Notes under the pieces: generated by a model
Seen by the model: only the letters and a program-made list of their open reading frames with translations
Told to the model about the DNA's origin: nothing
Databases searched by the model: none
Assembly (NCBI RefSeq): GCF_002807035.1
Contig: NZ_NIUC01000003.1
Span: forward strand, 388,967 to 452,966
Origin: Algoriphagus formosus
GTDB lineage: Bacteria > Bacteroidota > Bacteroidia > Cytophagales > Cyclobacteriaceae
DNA length: 64,000 bases
Direction: 5' to 3'
Translations under genes and position numbers: made by a program
Shown here: positions 8,574 to 17,979 of the stretch, piece after piece
Layout of the letters: the number at the start of each line of letters is the position of its first letter
Numbering within the stretch: position 1 is the first letter of the stretch

Positions 8574-10123
8574 TTTTTCTCTAATTTTTCACCTTTAAAA
8601 AAACCATGACCTTTGGTAGTCATCCCGCCCAAAGGTAAATTTCCTGAAACCAGGTCATCCAAGCTTTTTTCAAAAGCCTTTTTGATTTGATCATCGTTCA
8701 AAACAGAAGATTCAACCCATAACTCCAATTCAATTGGCTCATTGGAATGGAAAGCTTTTTCTTGAAAAAGAGCACCGTCTAATGCACCACCGGTGAAGCG
8801 GTCGATTTTAACATGATTAAAAACTTTTTCTTTCTTTTTATCATAAGGAATGTAAAGATCATTCAAAAGTACAGCCCCTCGTTTTCCGGAAACTTTCCTT
8901 TCTGAATCTTTAGCAAAACCAAAAAGCTCATTTACCCCTTTATTTTCATCATTGGATAAAGTAGAAGATTTACTGATTTTTACTCCTTCATCTTCGAGGT
9001 ATTCCATGTATTTTTTCCACGCATCTATTTCCTCAAAATTGAAATTTTCTATCTCCTTGATTAAGTTTTCATAAACTTCATCTTCCGAGGTCACTTCGAT
9101 GTTGGTTTTTTCTCTTATTCCTTTAAGTTGATCCAAAAACGTTTCTATTGGAAATTCTTTACTTGGTGGCTGCGCATTTGTTGGCTCACCAATCACATTA
9201 CCGGATTCATTATTATAATAAAAAGCAACTCTATGCCACAAGGCTCCTTTGATTGATGTAGCAGGTATCAAAATAAAGTCCTCCTCGAGTAGATTAGGCT
9301 TTCCATCTTCCCACCGAATATATTTTTCTTTTTTACCGACTCGATCTGCTTCCTCATCACCATAACCTGCTCCAAAAAGAAAGAAATTATTTGGAGTCAA
9401 TTTTAAACCGTACCTCTTCCAATTATTAATAGCAGTATCTTCAAATTTGAGAGGAGAACTTTTAGGTAAAATTTGATTCAAGGAGGCGGATTTGGTTAAA
9501 TAAGCTTCAAGTTCTTCTTTTTGCGCTAAATCATAGATTACTTGAAAACAAACCTCCTCAATAGGTGAAAAATTTCCATGTCCTTTTCTTGTTCCTGAGC
9601 CGATTCTGAACTCTGGACTGTTTATCAACTTTAATAGTTTTTCCCAGCTTTGTTGATCATCTTGATTTCCTACGAGTTCAATTTCAAACACAAATCTTGT
9701 CCCTTTAAAAACCAGCTCTTCATCAAATTTAGCACGATCAACAGCTGTTCCCCTGTCATTTATTTTAACATGATCACGATAAGGAAGTTGTTTGAAATGG
9801 CTGTAGAATCCATCATTAAAGTCTAAATCCTTCAAGCCTTCCACTACTTTACCATTCTCCCCGACCATCAGGCCCGGAGAAAACAAAACCCTGCTGCCAA
9901 AACCTTCGCTTCCTCCGTTTCCGAAAATTTCTTCCGCAATTCCATTTTTAATTGCGGCATGTCTGATGATACCTGCCAAAGATGTCCCGGGGATGTATGG
10001 AAGACCATTGGCGTCTTTAGACACAACATTGTCATGCAGCAAACCCACCTTGCCTGAATTAATGGCAAATGCGCTTTGTGCCTCAATGGTAATTTGCGCA
10101 ATATATCTATAGGTATAATTCAT
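8570..10123 (-). CDS. Fused double Cas7/Csm3-like RAMP protein
   Basis: A 517-aa protein with two RAMP domains in one chain. Domain 1 (about 1-200) has LHDNVVSKD followed by LPYIPGTSLAGIIR. D31 aligns with the RNA-cutting aspartate of Csm3. Its glycine loop is GSGTRKGHGNF (near 174). Domain 2 (about 225-517) has LIPATSIKGALWHR and ends in GGMTTKGHGFF. Such fused Cas7 subunits are known in III-D variants. The gene lies 2 bp after csx10. It probably supplies two backbone positions and at least one target-RNA cleavage site. Confidence 0.87.
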   Translation of the reverse strand: MNYTYRYIAQITIEAQSAFAINSGKVGLLHDNVVSKDANGLPYIPGTSLAGIIRHAAIKNGIAEEIFGNGGSEGFGSRVLFSPGLMVGENGKVVEGLKDLDFNDGFYSHFKQLPYRDHVKINDRGTAVDRAKFDEELVFKGTRFVFEIELVGNQDDQQSWEKLLKLINSPEFRIGSGTRKGHGNFSPIEEVCFQVIYDLAQKEELEAYLTKSASLNQILPKSSPLKFEDTAINNWKRYGLKLTPNNFFLFGAGYGDEEADRVGKKEKYIRWEDGKPNLLEEDFILIPATSIKGALWHRVAFYYNNESGNVIGEPTNAQPPSKEFPIETFLDQLKGIREKTNIEVTSEDEVYENLIKEIENFNFEEIDAWKKYMEYLEDEGVKISKSSTLSNDENKGVNELFGFAKDSERKVSGKRGAVLLNDLYIPYDKKKEKVFNHVKIDRFTGGALDGALFQEKAFHSNEPIELELWVESSVLNDDQIKKAFEKSLDDLVSGNLPLGGMTTKGHGFFKGEKLEKK

Positions 10124-10125
10124 CT

Positions 10126-11577
10126 TTACTGGGTTTTAATTTCTGAAGATAGTTTCTGAATGAAAGAAAGGGCAAATTTCTCCCCTTTATTTTCTGCAAT
10201 CCTTTTCAGCTCTTTTCTTAAAAAATCACCACCAACTTTCCATTGATTTTGGGATGATCCTTTATAAACAAATCCTTCTAATCCTTTTACATCAGAATTA
10301 CCAAAGACTAATGCATCAAATGCCTGAAGGGTTAGACATTGTTTCGCATACGCTCTTAAAGTCCCCCATTGGCTCTTACTCACCATTTTAAAATAATGAC
10401 GGTGATTTTCCAGAAATCCTTTGACCTCCGACTTTACTTCCTGATCGAATGAATGTAGATTTTCTCTATTCTTTAAAGTTTTGATTACAACATCGATAGC
10501 TTCATCTACCACGTCAGCATATAGCTCAAAACTTGAGACTGCTTTTTTTTGAGATGAAAATGAAAAGCCTAGATTGACACCTTCCACAGGTAAAAAATCA
10601 GGGTTGACCAACACTTTTCCAAATCCCTCGGATTTATAAGAACCTACACCACCTTCAAAAAAATCAGAGTCAATAGGCCTTTTTAAATTCACGACAAAAA
10701 CAGATCCCTTTTCAATAATTATTCGATCTGCATCTTTGCTGTTTCTGGTCCCGTTCCAACTTTGATATTTCCTGCTTCTGATCTGTGATTGCTCCCAAAT
10801 TATTTCGCTTTCAGAAATTCCTGTTAGCTGTTCTGCCTCAGGTAAAGCTGTAGTTTGGCCAAAATTGTTAATAAAGCACAGATTGCTTTGTGCGTAAATA
10901 ACTGTTCTTCCAGTCAAATTGATTTGATATATGGGTTTCAACTCCCCATTGAACTCTATTTCTACCAATCCATATTCTGCAGATTTAGATCTTCCAATCT
11001 GTTTTTTTCCAATTAAAGCTTTCTTTATTTCTTCAATATATTGCCCAGTCTGATCTTCTACAGTAAAAACAAACTCAGTATGTGCCGGAACACTAAAGTA
11101 CCCAAACATTTGACTGTCTTTAGATTTTCTTAAGGTTGGGTCATAAGCTGATTTTAACCTGTAATTTTGTTTTATAGCCAAATATTTCTTTAACTCAGGT
11201 TGAATGTACCCTGTCCTGGATTGCTTCAATTGAATGTTTTCAGTTCTTAATTTCTTTTGGGTTTTCTTATCCAGATTATGATGCAGAAAAATCTCATTTC
11301 CTAATCCTTCACCTTTTTTGAAATAATAATTAGCAGGAGAAGGGTAGAATCTCTTCTTTTCAATAATGGGATGCGCATCACTAAAAATCACCTTTCCCGA
11401 ATGAAAAATTTCCAAAGTGGATTTTTCATCATCCATCTTGTAAAGGCTTTTGGCTACTATCCCCAAAAATTTTGATCCCGGAATGTAGTTTAAGGAGGAT
11501 GAATGCGATTCTGTTGCAGCACTGCTAGTCAATACTAAGTCCGATAAAAGTCGGATGTGGAATTCATATTTTTTCAT
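10126..11577 (-). CDS. csx10: Csx10-type Cas5-like RAMP protein
   Basis: A 483-aa protein starting with LLSDLVLTSSAATESHSSSL and YIPGSKFLGI, the recognisable opening of Csx10 (TIGR02674), the marker of subtype III-D. Two glycine-rich loops are visible, RSKSAEYGLVEIEF near 200 and GVGSYKSEGFGKV near 315, so it is a double RAMP. The last 150 residues lack RAMP motifs. Csx10 takes the Cas5 place at the crRNA 5' handle. Gene spacing (14 bp upstream, 2 bp downstream) supports one operon. Confidence 0.88.
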   Translation of the reverse strand: MKKYEFHIRLLSDLVLTSSAATESHSSSLNYIPGSKFLGIVAKSLYKMDDEKSTLEIFHSGKVIFSDAHPIIEKKRFYPSPANYYFKKGEGLGNEIFLHHNLDKKTQKKLRTENIQLKQSRTGYIQPELKKYLAIKQNYRLKSAYDPTLRKSKDSQMFGYFSVPAHTEFVFTVEDQTGQYIEEIKKALIGKKQIGRSKSAEYGLVEIEFNGELKPIYQINLTGRTVIYAQSNLCFINNFGQTTALPEAEQLTGISESEIIWEQSQIRSRKYQSWNGTRNSKDADRIIIEKGSVFVVNLKRPIDSDFFEGGVGSYKSEGFGKVLVNPDFLPVEGVNLGFSFSSQKKAVSSFELYADVVDEAIDVVIKTLKNRENLHSFDQEVKSEVKGFLENHRHYFKMVSKSQWGTLRAYAKQCLTLQAFDALVFGNSDVKGLEGFVYKGSSQNQWKVGGDFLRKELKRIAENKGEKFALSFIQKLSSEIKTQ

Positions 11578-11591
11578 AGCTTTTTACCTGA

Positions 11592-12143
11592 TTATAGTAT
11601 TGAAATTTGACATCTACCCAAGCCTCTGTTTCTATTCAATCCTAGACTTTTAACCCAATTTACTGATTGTGTTAAGAGATGGGGGGCAACATCTTTGAAA
11701 AGCACTATAGTGCCAAAAAGTGTTAAAGGAACAGTAACCTCCATTTGCCTCAGACTACCGTCATCTGCAAGACCATTCAAGTCTATTTTCGTGGATGAAA
11801 TAACCTCATACAAAGTCTCTTGTTGACTATTTTCTAGGATTTTTTCAGCTAATGATCTAGAAATAACCGCATCTTTGAAAAAAGCACAAGACTCGTCCTG
11901 CATTCCATGCCCTTCTCGTTTTCCAAATATGATTTCTACTTCTTTGGACGAAATCATTTCCTTATTTAACCTGGCGATTTCTTCTGAAGCTTCTCTAAAT
12001 AGCCCTTTCATAGTTCTGCCTGGGATGTAGGGTAAGTTATTGGAATCTTTCAAAACTAAATTATCTGCATATGTCCCTCCGGTAATTCCTGATCCAATAT
12101 GCCAATAGGTGAAAAATTCTATTTTATAAATAATTGATTTCAT
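11592..12143 (-). CDS. Single-domain Cas7/Csm3-like RAMP protein
   Basis: A 183-aa protein with the compact Csm3 layout. HIGSG is followed by YADNLVLKD, then LPYIPGRTMKGLFREA, and the C-terminus is LGLNRNRGLGRCQISIL. D27 is in the place of the Csm3 catalytic aspartate, so target-RNA cleavage is plausible. It lies directly after cas10, as csm3-like genes do. It is likely a backbone subunit alongside the fused and TIGR03986 subunits. Confidence 0.87.
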   Translation of the reverse strand: MKSIIYKIEFFTYWHIGSGITGGTYADNLVLKDSNNLPYIPGRTMKGLFREASEEIARLNKEMISSKEVEIIFGKREGHGMQDESCAFFKDAVISRSLAEKILENSQQETLYEVISSTKIDLNGLADDGSLRQMEVTVPLTLFGTIVLFKDVAPHLLTQSVNWVKSLGLNRNRGLGRCQISIL

Positions 12144-12153
12144 AACTTTTCGA

Positions 12154-13695
12154 TTAAATATTGGATAGTGATATCAAATCATAGAGGTGCGTATATTCAA
12201 AATTTCCTCTTTTTACTTTTGGATGATTCAAGTTTAATTCTGTTAAGTAGGTAGAATTTGGACCTAAAATCTCTTTGATTCTTGCCATTAAATATGAGGC
12301 TTGGGTTTCATCATCCCTGATTATTCCCAACCATTCTCTTATTTTTGACTTTGGTGCAGAAGGTCTGTTTATTTTTCCTACACGTGAAAGAAGTGTGTCC
12401 ACAGTATCAAATCCGGTTTGCTCTTTTAAGAAGTACGGGCCATAATCAAATTTTAGCCCTTCTTTAGTTGTAAGTTCCTGTTTTTCGATTTCATTCATAT
12501 CATCGATAAAAGAGGACTGAACCTTATGAAATAATAGGGAAGAAGGAGAGAAATCTGAATCAATGGTTTTGGAAACTTTTTTTGCTTTGGCACAGAGTTC
12601 TTCAGCCAAATCGGCGCCATAGTGAAATGGGTATTTTGGTTTGATAAAAGCAATGCCTGCACAGGCTGTTAAGCCTTCAGAAAATCCAAGATTGAATTTT
12701 TTAAGCTTTAATTCGTCTTCAAATTTGGAAAATAGTTCCTTGGTGAGTCTCTCAAAAGCCTTTAGGAATGTATTTGTAAAAGGAACTGCTAAATCACCTC
12801 TTAAAACAGCTGTTACATCATCTCCTCCGATTACAATTGGACGGATAGGGATTTTCTTCAATTTACCGGATTCTATTTGCGGAGCAATTATTTCCTTATA
12901 CGCTTCCTGGACAGCTAATTTTGTTGCTTTATCAAGAGTCTTTGAAAATTCTCTTACCGTGGTTCTGACAAGATCTTCTGGCAAATTCTCGTACATGGAA
13001 ATCAATTTTTTACCAAGATTGTTGCCATCTGCATGAATAACTGCAATCCAGTTACTTTTAGAAGAAAGGGTTTCAAGTTCACCTTGATTATTACCTGTGA
13101 GATCCTCCATATCAAAAATCTTTTGATTGTCCTTGATATAATCAACACCTGTAAGAGATTCGTATAACCTTTTGCTTGCACGCTTATTGAAAACTAATTT
13201 TGCATCTTGTGTTGCATCTATGACTTCTGTTTTATTATTATACTTTACCCCTATACCACCTGTTCTTCTAGCTGTCTCTCCATACATAAAGTGACTGATC
13301 TGGCTTGATGTATACTTAGCTTTATTTCGTTGAATTCTAAGTTTATCCTCTAAGCCTTGTAATGCATCCTTGAAAGAGATATTATCTTTTAGCTCTATCA
13401 CTGCTTGGCTTACCGTTATTCCCGGAGCCTTTTCCATTACCCTGCGAGGAAACTTCTCAACGATTTTCTGACAGTCTTCTTTTCTTGAAAAGAGATATTT
13501 AATATTTCCAGCAGCTTGAAGAATCACACTATCATATTCAAATTGAATTCCGCTTTCCAAAATAAAATCAGTAAAATCCGTAGTACAAATCTCTTCCACC
13601 AACTCACTGCCTCCTACAATCTCTTTAAGCTTATTGGTCTGAAAAATGAAGCTTTGAATGCCCTGAATACTGGCACCATATAGGTATTTGCTCAT
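12154..13695 (-). CDS. cas10: Cas10 without an HD nuclease domain
   Basis: The 513-aa large subunit of the type III complex. The N-terminus SIQGIQSFIFQTNKLKEIVG is typical of Cmr2/Cas10. The first palm has IHADGNNLGK (near 220), and the second palm has IGGDDVTAVL (GGDD near 290), followed by LTACAGIAFIKPKYPFHYG. There is no HD-type N-terminal domain, and the protein is far shorter than HD-containing Cas10s (700-1000 aa). The intact GGDD predicts cyclic oligoadenylate synthesis, which fits the two CARF nucleases downstream. The start overlaps the end of cas6 by 4 bp. Confidence 0.93.
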   Translation of the reverse strand: MSKYLYGASIQGIQSFIFQTNKLKEIVGGSELVEEICTTDFTDFILESGIQFEYDSVILQAAGNIKYLFSRKEDCQKIVEKFPRRVMEKAPGITVSQAVIELKDNISFKDALQGLEDKLRIQRNKAKYTSSQISHFMYGETARRTGGIGVKYNNKTEVIDATQDAKLVFNKRASKRLYESLTGVDYIKDNQKIFDMEDLTGNNQGELETLSSKSNWIAVIHADGNNLGKKLISMYENLPEDLVRTTVREFSKTLDKATKLAVQEAYKEIIAPQIESGKLKKIPIRPIVIGGDDVTAVLRGDLAVPFTNTFLKAFERLTKELFSKFEDELKLKKFNLGFSEGLTACAGIAFIKPKYPFHYGADLAEELCAKAKKVSKTIDSDFSPSSLLFHKVQSSFIDDMNEIEKQELTTKEGLKFDYGPYFLKEQTGFDTVDTLLSRVGKINRPSAPKSKIREWLGIIRDDETQASYLMARIKEILGPNSTYLTELNLNHPKVKRGNFEYTHLYDLISLSNI

Positions 13696-14366
13696 AAAGT
13701 TGAATGTTTAATTATTTTTCCATATCCCACACTTACGCTTTTTCCTAAGCCGATGTCAGGTGGTAAAAGGACGTTTGATTTAAATTCAATTGTGAAAGCC
13801 ATCAAGTCCTGTTGTTTGCGCCGGACTTTATTCACTTTTGGAATATCTGATATTTTCACTTCGATTTTTTCTTGAATCTTCCAGGATACCCCTTTTGCGA
13901 AAGACAGAATATTGCCAATTAAAATTTTTTCCAAAAACTCAACCTTCTCTGATAAATCGCTTAAATCTTGATACCTGCGATAGTTTGATTCATTTAGAGG
14001 CAGCCAATTTTGCAATCTATATCTATGATAGGTTCCGTTAACCCCTAGGTTGAATTGATTGATTTTTATATTCTCAACAAAGAGGGGGCGAGGGTTTTTC
14101 CCAATTTTAATCTCACCAAGATTTTTTAGAAATAAATGATGTATCTCCTCAGTCCCATGATGAATGCTAATGATTTCTGCTTTATTTTTTTTCGATTGAT
14201 ACTGGATCAGTGGATAGGTGTAGTCAAATTTGTTGCCTTCAATATGATTGTGAAAGATTATATGATCTCTTCCCACCAAGTCAACAATAGCACCTCGAAA
14301 AGCTAGTATTTCACTGTTTTTCAGAGGAGTATTAAAAGAAATTTTGATTACTCTGATTGTTTTCAT
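13692..14366 (-). CDS. cas6: Cas6 crRNA-processing endonuclease
   Basis: A 224-aa protein, first gene of the operon. GRDHIIFHNH and YTYPLIQYQ near the N-terminus are hallmarks of the Bacteroidota Cas6 family. The C-terminus carries the glycine-rich loop IGLGKSVSVGYGKI of Cas6 RAMP folds. It would cut the array transcript within each repeat to leave the ATTAAGAC handle. Histidines in FHNH are candidates for catalysis. The operon promoter should lie in the AT-rich 362-bp gap upstream. Confidence 0.88.
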   Translation of the reverse strand: MKTIRVIKISFNTPLKNSEILAFRGAIVDLVGRDHIIFHNHIEGNKFDYTYPLIQYQSKKNKAEIISIHHGTEEIHHLFLKNLGEIKIGKNPRPLFVENIKINQFNLGVNGTYHRYRLQNWLPLNESNYRRYQDLSDLSEKVEFLEKILIGNILSFAKGVSWKIQEKIEVKISDIPKVNKVRRKQQDLMAFTIEFKSNVLLPPDIGLGKSVSVGYGKIIKHSTL

Positions 14367-14728
14367 TGAAAAAGGATAATGATTGACTCAACCGTTACTT
14401 TAAAAATCACTTTTCGATAATATGAAAAATTCTCAATTTTTAAAATCTTAATATGATGAAATTCTGAAAATGTAGTTTGACAGGAAACGAAGCTATTTAA
14501 CTAGCATGTAGTAGTTTTTCCTTTTTAATTCATTCGGATGAACCACAGATTTTGATGAAATTCTTGCGTTAAATTGTTTTAAGAAGGTTTGATTGCATCA
14601 ATTTTTATTTGGAAATAATTGTAGGCTTAAACATTTTAAATATTGGAAATAATCAAAACCTGACATTTTGAGTCAATTTTTTTTCAGCTTAATCATATAA
14701 TGAAATTTTTTATGAAACTTATTCCCAA
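14367..14728. promoter_or_regulatory. Divergent intergenic region between cas6 and the DnaB-like gene
   Basis: This 362-bp AT-rich stretch lies between the cas operon (leftward) and the ATPase gene (rightward), so it must hold both promoters. The decamer TGGAAATAAT occurs twice, near 14610 and 14643, 33 bp apart. I could not identify a TAnnTTTG box in either direction with confidence, and no small gene is evident. Confidence 0.4.
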
Positions 14729-15628
14729 GTGACTGAAGAAAAAATAATTGAAATGAATAAGGAAGAATTTTTAAAAAGATTAGGGATAGAAGGGAGCCTG
14801 ACACAGTCCCTGTTGAGTGGATTTAAAGATCTGGATGTGTTGGTCAATGGTGGCTTCTCGAATGAAATAGTAACAATCGCAAGTAGACCAGCACATGGAA
14901 AGACATCTTTGCTTTTCAACCTGATGATGAATTTTTCAATCAGACAGGAATTTAAAGGAATCGTAGCTTTCACACGAATGACGCAGCGGGACTTTATTTT
15001 TTATTTCTCTTCTTGGATCACAAATACTGATTTTTTTAAAGCAGAGCCTACTGAAGAGACATTAGAGAAAATCTATCCACATTACAATTTGCTTACTTCA
15101 AAAAGAGTGAAGGTTGTTCATCAAATTCTTTCCTTAGACGAGATTTTCACTTTGGCTGAACTGCATAATGCGGATTACATATTGCTAGATGATTATTTCA
15201 GAAGTTATACTTGGGAATATGATGTAAAAAAGTATGCGGAGGATTTTTCTAAAATTCAGGACTTTGTTCAAAAGAAAAAAATCTCCGTTTTTGTGACAAT
15301 TTTGACTTCCAGGATGGCTGAAAAAAGGGGAGGAGATATGAGTCCAAGGCTCTGTGATGTTTACAGGAGTGATTTGGTAAGTACTTATTCTCATAAAGTG
15401 ATTCAATTATATCGCCCGGAAGTATATGGGATCACAATGTGTGAAGATGGGTATACTTCTTTAGGTTTAATGGAAATGTTGATTCAACAAAACTCTAAAG
15501 GAAGAACTGGTTCGACCCGATTTTTTCATTTAGCACCTAGAAGAATGCTGGAAGATCCAGGAGGGGCATTTAGAACTAAGCTTGAAGGGGCACCTTCCCG
15601 AAGTAGCATTTTTCCTGATTTCATTTAA
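14729..15628 (+). CDS. Stand-alone DnaB/RecA-type ATPase domain protein
   Basis: About 299 aa from a GTG at 14729; an ATG at 14753 is an alternative. It resembles only the C-terminal RecA-fold half of replicative helicase DnaB: an opening LLSGFKDLDVLVNGGF, Walker A ASRPAHGKTSL, and a Walker B-like ADYILLDDYF. The N-terminal primase-binding domain of DnaB is absent, and the last 50 residues are not recognisable. It is transcribed away from cas6. A link to the CRISPR system is only positional. Similar orphan domains occur in mobile elements and defence islands. Confidence 0.7.
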   Translation: MTEEKIIEMNKEEFLKRLGIEGSLTQSLLSGFKDLDVLVNGGFSNEIVTIASRPAHGKTSLLFNLMMNFSIRQEFKGIVAFTRMTQRDFIFYFSSWITNTDFFKAEPTEETLEKIYPHYNLLTSKRVKVVHQILSLDEIFTLAELHNADYILLDDYFRSYTWEYDVKKYAEDFSKIQDFVQKKKISVFVTILTSRMAEKRGGDMSPRLCDVYRSDLVSTYSHKVIQLYRPEVYGITMCEDGYTSLGLMEMLIQQNSKGRTGSTRFFHLAPRRMLEDPGGAFRTKLEGAPSRSSIFPDFI

Positions 15629-15926
15629 TTGTTTTTATATCACAAGAGTCTTTTTGAATGAAGTCCCAAACTTGAGACCCAAGTGGAGAATTGATTATTT
15701 TATCAAAGAAATTTAATGATAAGAGGCGATTGATTCGTTAAATAGGTATAAGGATTTTTCTGGTTGGCTTAAGAATTATAAGAAATTATTCATGGATCTT
15801 ACAAATACGCCTCCCAGATTGCCTACGTTAATAAAGGTTTCTTTCAATGGATTGAATTTCCTGCTGTTAGGTTGTTTGGTGAATTCTAATTTCTAATTGG
15901 AAATAGAAAATAAAATTGATTTTTAA

Positions 15927-16271
15927 ATGATTATGCATGAATTTATTGGGTTAAAACGTCTTCGAATTAAGAGACAAGAGATTGAGTATGCTCTTCTAGA
16001 AAAAGAAAGAATTAAAAAGAAGGCCATCATTTTTTTTGGGCTTTTTATTTTGACAATACTCATCATAATTCCACTCCAAGATTCTTATATAAGTTCTGAA
16101 ATTTCGGAGTCTGGTTTCAATAATGCTCGGGGTCTTCTCAAATTTGGGGGAGTGCTTTTTTGGATTGGACTATTCCTAGGATATCGAGTTTATCGGTTGG
16201 GAAAAGAAATTAAATTGCTAAAAAAACATTACAAGCAGTTAGCTGATCAGGTCAACTACTTAAGTAATTGA
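15927..16271 (+). CDS. Small two-helix membrane protein, unknown
   Basis: A 114-aa protein I do not recognise. A charged N-terminal segment (RLRIKRQEIEYALLEKERIKK) precedes a first membrane helix (about 35-52) and a second (about 72-88), then a basic tail. A charged helix leading into a TM hairpin is common in small envelope-associated accessory proteins. The 298 bp upstream are AT-rich with nothing recognisable. Alternative start: ATG at 15933. Confidence 0.55.
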   Translation: MIMHEFIGLKRLRIKRQEIEYALLEKERIKKKAIIFFGLFILTILIIIPLQDSYISSEISESGFNNARGLLKFGGVLFWIGLFLGYRVYRLGKEIKLLKKHYKQLADQVNYLSN

Positions 16272-16359
16272 ATAAGGCTGAATATTATTTCTAGGGCTCC
16301 CATTACGTCATTTATGAATTTTATTTTTAAATCATTTATATAAATCTTAACTATTTGGA

Positions 16360-17514
16360 ATGAACTCTCATCTTGAAAAGATTCTCGATTGCTTTGCAAG
16401 AATGGATATCGAAGGGCTAAGGATTCTGTTGAATGAACAAACTTATTCGGATGTTCCAAAAGACTTGTTCTTGGAAAGATTAGAGGAACATTTTGAAGAT
16501 TTCAAAAATCCAGATAAATCGCAGGATAGTGGACTTATTGTTCTTCCGGGAATTTGCTGTCATCAATCTTGTGAACCCCATCTAGGAAGAGCTGGCTATA
16601 AGTTCATAGGTTTCTCAGGGATTCATTTCGATTTGAGATTCGCTACAGAAATGGATGAAGGGGGTATTGAAACAGTAAAAGATATTTTTGCATGTAATCG
16701 TTTTGTAACATTTAAAAAAGAGGAGGGTTTAGGGGATTATCACCATTTTTGGGTTTATGAGGATGATCAAGAATCTTTTCAAAAAACCCCTGAATACATT
16801 CTTCTAGTTGAAAAAGCGAAACAAGGAGTGGCGTTTTGGAAAGAAGAATATGAGGAAGAGGTGGTATCGTTATCCGACCTTCGGGGCTGGCTGAACCATT
16901 ATCAACCCGTTTATTTTAATATTCAGGAAAATTTAGAAATGGCTTACTTTTTAGATAATATGCCTAATCCAAAAATCAGGTACATAAAGCGTAGGTGGGA
17001 TGATTTTTTGAACTTGTATTCCTTTTTAGATTTACTAATACACTTAATTAAGGATTTTCAGCATGATTTTCAACGATTTCAGTTAATAGTTTCAGAACCT
17101 ATATTGGAAGAGAGCCTTATGGATTGGGTATTGGAAATTGAAGAAAAAATTGAGAGAAATCAATACTGGAGATTGCAAGGTATGATGACTTCCATAGAGT
17201 TTTTTCCTACTGAATGGAAATTGTGCCGCCCGTTAGGTCTCTCATTTGAAATAGAAGATAATTTGATTGCAGTTGCAGAGGAATTTCTAACCTGGTTTGA
17301 GATTGAGCGAAAAAAATTGGTTTTACACTATTTCTCATTGACGCAGTCTGAATTGGATGAATTTATGGATCAAAATACAGACCCTGATCTTGAATATCGA
17401 GTGAAGCGACTTTTGTCTTTTCATCTTGATAACAGGGAAAGGTTTCGGAAAGAAGGTGTTTACATTCCTTATAACTTGGGTGTTAGCCTTAGAGATCCGT
17501 TCGGGAATGATTAA
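16360..17514 (+). CDS. Unknown 384-aa protein
   Basis: A soluble acidic protein with no family I recognise. A Cys/His cluster, GICCHQSCEPH (about 63-73), is followed by KFIGFSGIHFDLRF and a tyrosine/histidine-rich DYHHFWVYEDD, which together could form a metal site. The C-terminal half is helical with many aromatic residues and no transmembrane segment. The gene stands alone, 88 bp after the small membrane protein and on the same strand. The full-length frame and normal codon use support a real gene. Confidence 0.6.
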   Translation: MNSHLEKILDCFARMDIEGLRILLNEQTYSDVPKDLFLERLEEHFEDFKNPDKSQDSGLIVLPGICCHQSCEPHLGRAGYKFIGFSGIHFDLRFATEMDEGGIETVKDIFACNRFVTFKKEEGLGDYHHFWVYEDDQESFQKTPEYILLVEKAKQGVAFWKEEYEEEVVSLSDLRGWLNHYQPVYFNIQENLEMAYFLDNMPNPKIRYIKRRWDDFLNLYSFLDLLIHLIKDFQHDFQRFQLIVSEPILEESLMDWVLEIEEKIERNQYWRLQGMMTSIEFFPTEWKLCRPLGLSFEIEDNLIAVAEEFLTWFEIERKKLVLHYFSLTQSELDEFMDQNTDPDLEYRVKRLLSFHLDNRERFRKEGVYIPYNLGVSLRDPFGND

Positions 17515-17728
17515 TTAGAAGATCTTAAAAAGACGATCTCGGTTTAAAAAGCTCACTCTTTACGTAAAAAAACGAAAAGACTCTATTTTCATTTAGCTCA
17601 GTGTTTGATTGATAATCAATCAATTATAATTTTTAGCTGCAGCTCGGTCTTTTTCTTGAGTTGTGAGTTATAAAAAAGCTGCAGCCGTTGAAAAAGTCCA
17701 TTTAAACGAAACTGGAAAGGTTTAAAAC
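17515..17728. other. Intergenic stretch with small palindromes
   Basis: No gene is visible. A perfect palindrome TTGATTGATAATCAATCAA sits near 17604-17622, and two GCTGCAGC-type palindromes occur near 17636 and 17682. They could be a regulator site or weak terminators for the 384-aa gene. Confidence 0.35.
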
Positions 17729-17762
17729 AAAAAAAGAGGTCGTTTCTGACCTCTTTTTTAAA
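17729..17762 (-). terminator. Rho-independent terminator after tRNA-Asn
   Basis: An A-run plus GAGGTC, a short GTTTCT loop, and GACCTC followed by a T-run. The arms are 11 bp including A-T pairs. It works in both orientations and follows the tRNA 3' end directly. Confidence 0.8.
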
Positions 17763-17763
17763 C

Positions 17764-17840
17764 TGGCTCCCCCTCTTGGGCTCGAACCAAGGACCCCATG
17801 ATTAACAGTCATGTGCTCTAACCAGCTGAGCTAAGGAGGA
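17764..17840 (-). tRNA. tRNA-Asn (GUU)
   Basis: On the minus strand, TCCTCCT (5') pairs with AGGGGGA (3') including one G-T pair. The D-arm is GCTCAGCTGGTTAGAGC, the anticodon loop CTGTTAA (anticodon GTT), the T-arm GGTTCGAGCC. The discriminator is G, and CCA is encoded (17764-17766 on the plus strand). Length is 74 nt plus CCA. Confidence 0.95.
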
Positions 17841-17979
17841 ATTTTGTTTTACGTCATCCCTTTCGGATAACGTGATGCAAATGTAGAGGGATGTGTTATT
17901 TTTTCCAAATACCCCCACAAAAAAAACTTAGCTAAATTTTATAAATTTTTCTTTCCACTTCGCCCTCAGTCACTTAAAT

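Noticed and set aside
1..14366. cas1/cas2 or a reverse transcriptase in the CRISPR locus
   Set aside because: None of the frames in the window shows Cas1, Cas2 or RT motifs. They may lie left of the window, but nothing supports them here.
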